Source: Cytobacillus sp. S13-E01 (GTDB lineage: Bacteria > Bacillota > Bacilli > Bacillales > Bacillaceae_L). From it: 64,000 nucleotides of DNA. The notes beneath the pieces are model-generated. The model was not told the DNA's origin, searched no databases, and worked only from the letters and a program-made list of their open reading frames with translations. Location: the NCBI RefSeq assembly GCF_029193815.1, contig NZ_JARFVC010000010.1, positions 1-64,000 on the forward strand, given 5' to 3'. Made by a program: the position numbers and the translations under genes. Positions within the stretch are counted from its first letter, which is position 1, and every line of letters begins with the position of its first letter. This document shows, piece after piece, positions 50,645-58,680 of this stretch.

Positions 50645-52021
50645 TCACTCCTTTTTAGAGAAATTAGTCAAGTAGAGGCAATGTTGAATGATTGCCTTTG
50701 CTGATGGTCTTACTTTTGATGAGATATGTTCAGGGTCTTGGTCTTTGGATGGCTTTGTATTCACTTCAATTACCCAGGGTACTCCATTAATATCTAGGGC
50801 TAAGTCAATGCCAAGTTCTCCGTAAAACCCTTCACAGGAAAGTGAAATAATATCTGCTACCTCAAGCGCTAGTTCTTTCAACATTTTTTTTATATGATTA
50901 CTTGTTTTTTGATCAAAGGTATCTGACAAAATAGTTGATAATTTCATTAACTCTCCGCCTCTTGCTAAATTCGAAACAAATTGCTCCTTTGAGGATACCC
51001 GCGCAATAGCAGAGGTGATTGCCCACTTGTTATCAATCGTCTTATGACATAGAAAACGAAAATCAAGGGGTCGATAATTATATAATAGTAATGGTAGACC
51101 CTGTTGGGCCACAAAGCCTTGTTGATTTAGCCTTGAACGTAAAGATTGAAAAAGTGCAAGAAATGAATCGTATGTCTGCTCAATATCTCCAGTAAATGTA
51201 GTGTAATCGAGATGGTAATTAGATTCTTTTTTAGTGATTCGAAAGATCTTACGGCCTTGGCTACCATGAATCGGTTTTAAAAAGACACAATCATGATTAT
51301 CTACCATTTCTTCAAGTACTTTCCGAGAAGTTAGTAGCATTGTTTCGGGTATATAGGGTGTTATATGATTGTGCTCTACTAATAGTTCATGAACTTCCCA
51401 TTTATTTAGAAAATGATCATTAAAATAGGGTGTAGTAGTCGATTTCAGATCTCTGGTAAATTCAATAAACTTAGTTGATTGCTCCCTTTTTCGTGTATGA
51501 ATCCGATTATGAACAACCTGAGGGAAAGGGACTGGTGTTTTGATCCATTTGTTATTATTAAATACATATCCTACAAGATTCTCTTTATCCCAATTATTCA
51601 GTGAAAAAACGTAAAAGAAGACGCCAGTCGAGTCACAATAGTAGGCAAGTTCTTCACAGAATGCTTCAATAGATCCTAAAGAAACAGTTTCTCCTTTCTC
51701 TTTGACTTCAGTCATTACAGAAACTATAGGGTTTAGAGATAATTCATTGTGATTGGTCTTAGTAAGTGAGATTGTAAATGTAAATTCGGTTGGCAGATGT
51801 AAGGATTGTAGCAAGGTCTTACTACAATACATAATTGAGTCACTCTCTTTTATAGATACGATTCGAACCCGGTGACTATACCTACTACAAGTTAATTGAT
51901 GATCTTGATTTGAAGATAAATGTAGGGCCTTCATAATTTGATCACTTACTTTTATAATGAAGGGTCGTCCTAGTGATTCATCGGGAAGTGGTCTAATTTC
52001 AAGCTGCAATTTTGTAGACAT
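50645..52021 (-). CDS. YheC/YheD-family ATP-grasp protein (paralogue 1, first in operon)
   Basis: A 458-residue protein starting MSTKLQLEIRPLPDESLGRP, with an N-terminal domain of about 180 residues and an ATP-grasp domain. Motifs include PYFNDHFLNKWEVHELLV, CVFLKPIHGSQGRKIFRI, RPLDFRFLCHKT, NLARGGELMKL and VPWVIEVNTKPSKDQD. ATG 52021 is well spaced from GAGG; TTG 52054 upstream is possible but weaker. It is the first of four related genes. The region upstream (52054-52118) may hold their promoter, followed by a cluster of hairpin repeats. Confidence 0.87.
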   Translation of the reverse strand: MSTKLQLEIRPLPDESLGRPFIIKVSDQIMKALHLSSNQDHQLTCSRYSHRVRIVSIKESDSIMYCSKTLLQSLHLPTEFTFTISLTKTNHNELSLNPIVSVMTEVKEKGETVSLGSIEAFCEELAYYCDSTGVFFYVFSLNNWDKENLVGYVFNNNKWIKTPVPFPQVVHNRIHTRKREQSTKFIEFTRDLKSTTTPYFNDHFLNKWEVHELLVEHNHITPYIPETMLLTSRKVLEEMVDNHDCVFLKPIHGSQGRKIFRITKKESNYHLDYTTFTGDIEQTYDSFLALFQSLRSRLNQQGFVAQQGLPLLLYNYRPLDFRFLCHKTIDNKWAITSAIARVSSKEQFVSNLARGGELMKLSTILSDTFDQKTSNHIKKMLKELALEVADIISLSCEGFYGELGIDLALDINGVPWVIEVNTKPSKDQDPEHISSKVRPSAKAIIQHCLYLTNFSKKE

Positions 52022-52117
52022 GTTAAAAACCTCATTTGCCGACTTGTTAAACAAGCTTTATAATTTATGTGTGAATCAAAAATTGGTGGAATCGGGAACA
52101 TGTGCATTATTTAATTA

Positions 52118-52168
52118 AAAAAGTATAAAGTATTGATGCTTAGTTCCGTGTGCCCTCCGCTTTTCTTA
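52118..52168. repeat. Dispersed hairpin repeat, degraded short form
   Basis: AAAAAAGTATAAAGTATTGA..TTAGTTCCGTGTGCCC then TCCGCTTTTCTTA; interior missing. Confidence 0.6.
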
Positions 52169-52170
52169 AT

Positions 52171-52380
52171 GTTAAGGAATTATATAATTGTAAGGGTGTG
52201 TATAGCTTTGTGTTTATGTCTATCTACATCCAGCTCCAGCGCCCCAACGACTAGTGGACTTCCCTCTCCTCCTTACGATAAGTCAACATCGAATCGCTTT
52301 CGCTCTTCGTGTTTCCTTTATCTCATGCGGATCAGTCCAGTCCATACGTCGCTAAGCGGGGCGCCCTGCGCTTTTGTTAA
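52171..52380. repeat. Dispersed hairpin repeat, variant with different interior
   Basis: It has the alternative left flank (AAGGAATTATATAATTGTAA..CTACATCCAGCTCCAGCGCC) and the usual tail (AAGCGGGGCGCCCTGCGCTTTTG). The middle (about 52240-52350) is unrelated to the other copies, with CGACTAGTGGACTTCCCTCT and ATCGAATCGCTTTCGCTC. Confidence 0.7.
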
Positions 52381-52542
52381 AAGATAAGAAAGTATAAAAG
52401 TTTGTACCTAGTTTTAGTGTCTAGCTCCAGGCGCCATCGGCTCGAGGTCATAAGCCAATCCGTCCGGAAGGTAAAGAACAACCTTCCAGCCGGCTCGTCT
52501 TATGCTTGTCGCCGAAAGGCGGGCGCCTTGCGCTTTTCTTAA
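52381..52542. repeat. Dispersed hairpin repeat, tandem unit 1
   Basis: AAAAGATAAGAAAGTATAAA to GGGCGCCTTGCGCTTTTCTT. Nearly identical, base for base, to the following unit. Confidence 0.9.
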
Positions 52543-52703
52543 AAGATAAGAAAGTATAAAAGTTTGTACCTAGTTTTAGTGTCTAGCTCCAGGCGCCATC
52601 GGCTCGAGGTCATAAGCCAATCCGTCCGGAAGGTAAAGAACAACCTTCCAGCCGGCTCGTCTTATGCTTGTCGCCGAAAGGCGGGCGCCTTGCGCTTTTC
52701 TTT
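52543..52703. repeat. Dispersed hairpin repeat, tandem unit 2
   Basis: A direct tandem copy of 52381-52542 with the same GGCTCGAGGTCATAAGCC and CCGTCCGGAAGGT/ACCTTCCAGCCGG interior. The lack of differences implies very recent duplication or gene conversion. Confidence 0.9.
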
Positions 52704-52787
52704 ATTAGGCGAATGCTGATATCGTATCGTATGTAAATAGAAGAAAAACTGTGAGCAAAATAATCTAATTTGGATGGTGTTACGGGA

Positions 52788-53924
52788 ATGGATGTTTTAG
52801 GTATCATTTTATTTATGGCTATAGTTGGTGCGGTTATTGGAGGGTTTACTAACTCTCTCGCCATAAAAATGTTGTTTAGACCTTATAAGGCAATTTACAT
52901 AGGTGGAAAAAGACTACCGTTTACTCCGGGTCTTATTCCAAAGCGACGAGAGGAATTAGCTATTCAACTTGGGAGAATGGTTGTCGATCATTTACTTACC
53001 CCAGAAAGTATTAGAGCTAAGTTTCAAGACCCAAAATTTAAATCTGAGATGGTTGAGTGGGTTCAGGAGGAAGCAAAGCGACTTTTATCGTCTGAAAAGA
53101 CACTACTTGAGTTTACAACTAAAATGGGTTTTGAAAAGATAGATGAAAAAGTGAACATAAAAATTAAAGAATTTATTGAAGCAAAGTATGAAGAAATTAT
53201 GAAAGAGCTACGCGATAAGGAACTAGGTGAGGTAGCCCCTATTGGTTTACTTGAAAAGGTTAAGGATAAAATCCCATTTGTAGCCGAATACATAGCCTCA
53301 AAGGGAATCGACTATTTTTCAAGTGATGAAGGCAAAAGAAAGGTTCGGAAAATGATTGATGATTTTCTGGCTACAAGAGGCATGCTAGGAAACATGCTTC
53401 AGATGTTCTTAGGTAATGAAAGCCTAATTGACAAAATTCAACCTGAAATAGTGAAATTTTTAAGCAGTAAAGGAACAAAAGATCTACTTACTACATTGCT
53501 TGAAAATGAATGGGATAAAGTGAAAAAGTGGAAGGCAATTGAGCTTGAAGAAAAAATCGGACGTAATGTGATTGTTACACTATTACAAGAACAAGCTAGT
53601 AAGCACATCGATGTGAACCGCTATTTAAATATGTCAGTTAATAAAGTTCTTGAACCATATAAACAAAAAGTGTTAGAGGAATGGATTCCTCGTACTGTTG
53701 ACAAAATCGGTGAATTTATTGCGGGAAGGGTAGAGGTTATGATGGAAAGAATGCATCTTGCTGAAATCGTAAAAAATCAAGTGGAGACATTTGCCGTCGA
53801 CCGACTTGAAGAAATGGTCCTTTCAATTTCAAGACGAGAATTTAAAATGATCACCTATTTAGGAGCCCTTCTTGGCGGAATGATTGGAATTGTTCAAGGT
53901 GTAATTGTTCTTTTTTTTAATTAG
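52788..53924 (+). CDS. yheB: YheB, DUF445-family membrane protein
   Basis: A 378-residue protein with a hydrophobic N-terminal helix ([31 protein letters not shown], the DUF445 signature) and a C-terminal membrane helix ([20 protein letters not shown]). Between them is a long helical, charged region. Function unknown; it is conserved in spore-formers and probably membrane-associated with a large cytosolic or extracytosolic loop. ATG 52788 matches the family length; TTG 52770 would add six residues. yheA follows. Confidence 0.9.
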   Translation: MDVLGIILFMAIVGAVIGGFTNSLAIKMLFRPYKAIYIGGKRLPFTPGLIPKRREELAIQLGRMVVDHLLTPESIRAKFQDPKFKSEMVEWVQEEAKRLLSSEKTLLEFTTKMGFEKIDEKVNIKIKEFIEAKYEEIMKELRDKELGEVAPIGLLEKVKDKIPFVAEYIASKGIDYFSSDEGKRKVRKMIDDFLATRGMLGNMLQMFLGNESLIDKIQPEIVKFLSSKGTKDLLTTLLENEWDKVKKWKAIELEEKIGRNVIVTLLQEQASKHIDVNRYLNMSVNKVLEPYKQKVLEEWIPRTVDKIGEFIAGRVEVMMERMHLAEIVKNQVETFAVDRLEEMVLSISRREFKMITYLGALLGGMIGIVQGVIVLFFN

Positions 53925-54116
53925 GAATATAGAAATTAGGTTATGAAATTTACCTGTAAAACTATATAGACTTGCCCTGTGGAGTAGTCATTAGTCATGA
54001 AGGAGGGAAATATCACGTATATTGTTAGTTGAGTGTATTACTTAAGTTTCTTGATGTAGTTTGTTATAGTTGAATGGTATTAATTTTTGTTCGTTTAAAT
54101 TAAGGAGGAAATAACA

Positions 54117-54476
54117 ATGGCGGTAAATTTATTTGATGTAGCATATGATGTTGAAAAAGCGATTCGTGAAAGTGAGGAGTACAAGAACCTAAAAAGTTTT
54201 TATGATGAAGTGAATGCGGACGAGTCAGCGAAAAAGATGTTTGAAAACTTTCGTGATGTTCAATTAAATCTTCAACAAAAACAAATGATGGGTCAAGAAA
54301 TCTCACAAGAGGAAGTAGAGCAAGCACAAAAAATGGTTGCACTAGTTCAACAACACCAATCAATCGCAAAATTAATGGAAGCGGAGCAAAGTATGAGCAT
54401 GGCAATTGGAGAACTTAACAAAATCATCATGAAACCATTAGAAGAATTATACGGCAGTATGGAAGAAAATAAATAA
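54117..54476 (+). CDS. yheA: YheA (YlbF/YmcA family)
   Basis: A 119-residue all-helical protein of the Com_YlbF family. It starts MAVNLFDVAYDVEKAIRESE and includes KMFENFRDVQLNLQQKQMMG. YlbF and YmcA of this family take part in RNA processing and developmental control; YheA's own role is not known. The start ATG 54117 has AAGGAGGAAATAAC upstream and a terminator follows. The 190-bp gap after yheB (53925-54116) holds no other gene. Confidence 0.92.
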   Translation: MAVNLFDVAYDVEKAIRESEEYKNLKSFYDEVNADESAKKMFENFRDVQLNLQQKQMMGQEISQEEVEQAQKMVALVQQHQSIAKLMEAEQSMSMAIGELNKIIMKPLEELYGSMEENK

Positions 54477-54483
54477 CCATTGA

Positions 54484-54510
54484 AAAACCCCAATGAATGT
54501 GGGGTTTTTC
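54484..54510 (+). terminator. Terminator after yheA
   Basis: AAAAACCCCA and TGGGGTTTTT form a perfect stem around ATGAATG. Confidence 0.88.
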
Positions 54511-54520
54511 GATGAGGAGG

Positions 54521-54549
54521 ATTCGACAAGTACCGGGTACTTGTCGAAT
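54521..54549. repeat. 29-bp palindrome of the TTCGACA family
   Basis: A perfect palindrome with arms ATTCGACAAGTACC and GGTACTTGTCGAAT around G; a near-copy of 24601-24629. Confidence 0.85.
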
Positions 54550-54641
54550 AATGTTTGATAGTATCATTTATGTTCTATTCTTTCTAGTAAATACATATTC
54601 ATATGCATAAGGATATGTATATGTGAGGGAGGGGATTCGCC

Positions 54642-55517
54642 ATGATGTTATATAGAATGCTAGCAATTAACGTTGATGGTACTTTGTTACGCTCTAATGG
54701 ACGTATCCAAAGTGGTACAAAGGAAGCAATTGAGTATGTTAGAAAAAAAGAAGTTTATGTAACGCTAGTAACAAGTAGAAATTTTCCTTCAGCGAAAAAG
54801 ATTGCAAAAGCATTAAAGCTCGATTCTCATATCATTACACATAATGGAGCGTTTATTGGAAACTCTCTTGATCAACCTATTTATCAAAATAGATTGTCAG
54901 AGGAAAAGACGTTTAATATTGTTCAAGTGCTCGAGAACTTCGAATGTAATATTAGGCTTTTACATGAGAGATTTTCAGTTGGAAATAAAATGAAAATGCC
55001 TGGGAATATTATAGCTAAAGCAGTTCTAGGTTCAGGTGATCCACTCTTTTATCCAATGCAGTTTGTTGATTCGTTAGGCGACTATCTACTTGATAATCCC
55101 GTAGCCCCACCAAAACTAGAAGCGTTTTTTACAAATGAGAAAGAGTTTAATAACGCATACCAAACATTAACTGAGGCATTTCCAGACATAACAGTGTCAA
55201 ATGTCGATAATCAAAGACAAAAATTAGAAATTGGCCCGCGAGGTGTATCTAAGCTAACTGGTTTACGAATACTGAGTCAACAATTAGGAATCCCACTCTC
55301 AAAAACAGTGGTAATTGGAGATTCTCCAGGTGATATGCCAATGATTGAAGCAGCTGGATTAGGGGTAGCCATGTGGAATTCTCCTAAGGAAGTTAAAAAG
55401 GTTGCAGATTGGGTTACACGTTCTAACGATCAAAATGGTGTAGCCTATATGATCAAAGAACACTTTCGTAAACAACAGCGAATTGATTTTTTGCGTACGA
55501 TAAAGATTGAAAAATAA
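54642..55517 (+). CDS. yhaX: Cof-type HAD-superfamily protein YhaX
   Basis: A 291-residue HAD-IIB protein. Motif I reads INVDGTLL, with Asn where the catalytic nucleophile Asp normally stands. Motif II is TLVTSRN, motif III has Lys in QKLEIGPRGVSKLTGL, and motif IV is VIGDSPGDMPMIEAAG. The substitution suggests loss of phosphatase activity or a changed role, though I recall YhaX-type proteins having a similar variant. ATG 54642 has GGGAGGGGATTC upstream (ATG 54645 is possible). In B. subtilis yhaX is sporulation- and stress-linked and adjoins hemZ, as here. Confidence 0.88.
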   Translation: MMLYRMLAINVDGTLLRSNGRIQSGTKEAIEYVRKKEVYVTLVTSRNFPSAKKIAKALKLDSHIITHNGAFIGNSLDQPIYQNRLSEEKTFNIVQVLENFECNIRLLHERFSVGNKMKMPGNIIAKAVLGSGDPLFYPMQFVDSLGDYLLDNPVAPPKLEAFFTNEKEFNNAYQTLTEAFPDITVSNVDNQRQKLEIGPRGVSKLTGLRILSQQLGIPLSKTVVIGDSPGDMPMIEAAGLGVAMWNSPKEVKKVADWVTRSNDQNGVAYMIKEHFRKQQRIDFLRTIKIEK

Positions 55518-55703
55518 ATGTAGTATCGACAAGTGATTATGATGGTCACTTGTCATTTTTTTGTGTGAAAAGATATGTCTCCAAATCTAACCATCTTCAT
55601 AGTTGTTGATATTAAAAAAATTATTATGTACACTAAAATATGCCTTGTCTTCAATTTGACACTACCCGAGAGGCGTTAAAACCTCATATGAAAGGTGATA
55701 ATA

Positions 55704-57218
55704 TTGCAAATACTATTCCGCGGAATAAACGATGAACGTTTTCATCGACCACTTAGTTTAATTACAGATCTTTTTTACGAAGAAAGTAAGCTTGAATTCT
55801 CACCAACAGAGAATCCAGACTTAATAATAAATATTACACTTAATGATGAAGGAGATTCCATTTCTTCAAATGCAGTTTTGGAAGAAACCTCATCAAGAAC
55901 GCGAATTGAGGCATCCTACGAAAAAGATGTATCTCATTGTTCTAATGAGAAAGAACGTTTTAAATTAATAAAGCACTCAGTTTCCTATGTTTATGTTACG
56001 GTACTCCAAGAACTTACGGGAGTTACACAGCAATGGGGTGTCTTAACAGGGATTCGTCCAACAAAATTACTTCATAAAAAACTACATTCAGGTATTCAAA
56101 AAGAAGTGGCCCATCAACAGTTAAAAGACGAATACTTAATCACTGATGAAAAAATTAAGCTAATGCAAGAAATTGTTGACCGTCAATTGGCAGTAGTTCC
56201 CGACTTGTATGAGCTAAAAAATGAAGTAAGCATCTATATCGGTATTCCATTTTGTCCAACAAAATGTGCGTATTGTACATTTCCAGCCTATGCGATTAAT
56301 GGGAGACAAGGCTCAGTAGATTCATTTTTAGGCGGTCTTTATTATGAAATACAAGAAATTGGACGTTGGTTAAAAGAAAATGATATGAAAATAACAACAG
56401 TCTACTATGGTGGGGGAACTCCTACAAGTATTACAGCTGAAGAAATGGACATGCTCTATGAAGAAATGTATCAATCTTTTCCCGATGTAGATAAAATAAG
56501 AGAGATTACAGTTGAAGCTGGAAGACCTGATACGATTACTCCTAATAAACTTGATGTGTTAAACAAATGGAATATTGATCGGATTAGTATTAATCCGCAA
56601 TCATACATTCAAGAAACACTTAAAGCTATTGGTCGTCACCATACGGTTGAAGAAACGATCGAAAAGTATCATTTAGCAAGAAAAATGGGAATGAATAATA
56701 TCAATATGGATCTCATCATTGGTCTTCCAGGTGAGGGGATTGAAGAGTTTAATCATACCCTTAATGAAACAGAGAAGCTTATGCCAGAATCAATAACTGT
56801 TCATACATTATCCTTTAAAAGAGCATCTGAGATGACTAAGAATAAGGAGAAATATAAAGTTGCCGGTAGAGAAGAAATAGGTGAAATGATGGACAGTGCG
56901 ACAAAATGGACACAAAATCATGGGTATGCCCCCTATTACTTGTACCGACAGAAAAACATATTAGGCAACTTAGAAAATGTAGGTTACGCTATTCCTAGTC
57001 AAGAAAGTATTTATAACATCATGATCATGGAAGAACAGCAATCAATAATTGGCCTAGGTTGTGGCGCTTCAAGTAAATTTGTCGATCCATTTACAGGCAA
57101 AATAACGCGTTTTGCAAACCCGAAAGACCCAAAATCCTATAATGAGGGTTTTAAACATTATACGGAAGAAAAAATCAACATATTAGATGAGCTATTTAAA
57201 ATTAAAACTCATAATTAA
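55704..57218 (+). CDS. hemZ: Oxygen-independent coproporphyrinogen III oxidase-like protein HemZ
   Basis: A 504-residue radical SAM protein of the HemN/HemZ family. An N-terminal extension of about 170 residues precedes the radical SAM core with YIGIPFCPTKCAYCTFPAY (C-x3-C-x2-C cluster), YGGGTPT and ITVEAGRPDT. A C-terminal HemN-like domain follows. It is thought to help haem synthesis under anoxia, although some HemZ/HemW-like proteins act as haem chaperones. The start is TTG 55704, well spaced from AAAGGTGA; GTG 55695 overlaps that site. Confidence 0.9.
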   Translation: MQILFRGINDERFHRPLSLITDLFYEESKLEFSPTENPDLIINITLNDEGDSISSNAVLEETSSRTRIEASYEKDVSHCSNEKERFKLIKHSVSYVYVTVLQELTGVTQQWGVLTGIRPTKLLHKKLHSGIQKEVAHQQLKDEYLITDEKIKLMQEIVDRQLAVVPDLYELKNEVSIYIGIPFCPTKCAYCTFPAYAINGRQGSVDSFLGGLYYEIQEIGRWLKENDMKITTVYYGGGTPTSITAEEMDMLYEEMYQSFPDVDKIREITVEAGRPDTITPNKLDVLNKWNIDRISINPQSYIQETLKAIGRHHTVEETIEKYHLARKMGMNNINMDLIIGLPGEGIEEFNHTLNETEKLMPESITVHTLSFKRASEMTKNKEKYKVAGREEIGEMMDSATKWTQNHGYAPYYLYRQKNILGNLENVGYAIPSQESIYNIMIMEEQQSIIGLGCGASSKFVDPFTGKITRFANPKDPKSYNEGFKHYTEEKINILDELFKIKTHN

Positions 57219-57225
57219 AAAGATC

Positions 57226-57266
57226 AGCAGTGGTTAGGTAATGTTCCTAATGCCACTGCTTTTTTA
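57226..57266 (+). terminator. Terminator after hemZ
   Basis: AGCAGTGG and CCACTGCT, with a second short inner stem AGG/CCT, then TTTTTT. Confidence 0.8.
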
Positions 57267-57267
57267 T

Positions 57268-57512
57268 TGTTTAGGAATTTATAAAATTGTAAGGTTGTGT
57301 ATAACCTCGTGTCTCTGTCTATCTACGTCTAGCTCCAGGGGCCATCGGACCTGAGGTCATAAGCCATTTCCTTTAAGAAGGAAAAACCACCTTCTTAAAG
57401 GAACCGTCTTATGCTTGACTTGCACAGGATGTGCTGATGTCGATGTTCGCCACAGGACGTGGCGGGTTTTAATCGACGCGCCGATAAGCGGGCGCCTTTC
57501 GCTTTTCTTAAA
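57268..57512. repeat. Dispersed hairpin repeat with internal insertion
   Basis: Alternative left flank. The inner stem is a perfect 14-bp TTCCTTTAAGAAGG (57368-57381) with CCTTCTTAAAGGAA (57390-57403). About 60 bp are inserted between TATGCTTG and GCCGATAAGCGG (TTGCACAGGATGTGC, CGCCACAGGACGTGGCG). Confidence 0.8.
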
Positions 57513-57672
57513 AGATAAGAAAGTATAAAAATTTGTACCAAGTTTTAGTGTCTAGCTCCGGGCGCCATCGGCTCGAGGTCATAAGCCAATCCGTCAGGAA
57601 GGTCAAAGAACAACCTTCCTGACGGCTCGTCTTATGCTTGTCGCCGATAAGCGGGCGCCTTTCGCTTTTCTT
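57513..57672. repeat. Dispersed hairpin repeat, full length
   Basis: The inner stem is a perfect CCGTCAGGAAGGT (57591-57603) with ACCTTCCTGACGG (57613-57625). It differs from copy 1 by a compensated base pair. Confidence 0.85.
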
Positions 57673-57855
57673 GTTGTCCTCTAGGTTTTTTATAAAAGTT
57701 TTTACATTACATTACTTAATATGAAGTTTAATAGGTTATAAAAAGCATATTATAAGGATTAGCCATAATGACATATTTGTGACATTCCAGACGTACTGTA
57801 ATAATAGATCCTGTTTTAATAGCCTTTTGTACAAGTCAGGGGGAGTTAAATTTAT

Positions 57856-58359
57856 ATGTCTGATAGAATAAAGAGTTTATTACTTTCTCAGTTTGCAGGA
57901 TGTCATGATTGCGAAGGCTGGTTTGTTTCATTACATAAGGCATTGGATGGTGTAACTGCAGAGCAGGCCGCTTGGAAAGAGAACGAATCCACTAATTCAA
58001 TATGGGAGATTGTTAATCATCTCACCTTCTGGAACGATAGGTATTTAAAAAGATTTAGAGACTTACCTTTGTCTGAAGAACAAACTGATAATGATTCAAC
58101 CTTCGCTGGGCCAGAAAAGCTTGCAAATGAGCTAGATTGGCTTTCTACAGTTGTGAAGCTACTTGCAACAATGTCAGATTGGCGTATTTCGATTCATGAT
58201 TGCGATGAAACAAAATTATATAGCCCTGTAAGAAGTAGTTCAAAAGATCCTTGGATGGACATTATTGCCCATATTAATATACACAATGCATATCATCTTG
58301 GACAAATTGTACAAATAAGAAAAACACAAGGTTCATGGAATCCGAATAAGGGCTGTTAA
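57856..58359 (+). CDS. DinB-family protein (four-helix bundle, metal-dependent)
   Basis: A 167-residue DinB/YfiT-like protein. The predicted metal-binding histidines are His55 in EIVNHLTFW and the pair in HINIHNAYHLGQI near the C-terminus. Family members include thiol-dependent transferases (bacillithiol S-transferases) and uncharacterised stress proteins. The substrate is unknown. ATG 57856 has AGGGGGAG upstream. Alone between hairpin repeats and the fatty-acid cluster. Confidence 0.88.
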   Translation: MSDRIKSLLLSQFAGCHDCEGWFVSLHKALDGVTAEQAAWKENESTNSIWEIVNHLTFWNDRYLKRFRDLPLSEEQTDNDSTFAGPEKLANELDWLSTVVKLLATMSDWRISIHDCDETKLYSPVRSSSKDPWMDIIAHINIHNAYHLGQIVQIRKTQGSWNPNKGC

Positions 58360-58633
58360 AGGTTTAATCATATACCACCTTTGTTTTTGTATTCAAGGTT
58401 ACGTGAAACAATGTGACAAATATTCTAAAAGTGATAGATGTGAATCACTTAAATTAAAGTTTATAAACATTATTTAAAAATTTAAAAAATGTAACAGGGA
58501 TTTATAATTTTATGAGGAATTAAACTAATATCGAATCTCATAAAATAGATCGTTTAATATTTTAAACAAGTAACAGAAGAATTCTAGTAGCTGTACATCA
58601 AGAGATACTAAGTTAGAGCAATCCAAATTAGGT

Positions 58634-58659
58634 TATAATGAGATTAGAAAGCGTTTTCA
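58634..58659 (+). promoter_or_regulatory. -10 box and cre-like site before the fatty-acid genes
   Basis: TATAAT (58634-58639) is followed at 58646-58659 by AGAAAGCGTTTTCA, which matches the CcpA cre consensus except at its first base. A cre just downstream of the transcription start fits glucose repression of fatty-acid degradation. The preceding 58360-58630 hold no gene; AAAGGT..ACCACCTTTGTTTTT just after the DinB gene may be its terminator. Confidence 0.6.
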
Positions 58660-58680
58660 TATTTTGCAAGGGGGTACAAT

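Noticed and set aside
52381-52703. Possible CRISPR-like array in the tandem repeats
   Set aside because: Only two 160-bp units, no unique spacers and no cas genes; they belong to the dispersed hairpin family.
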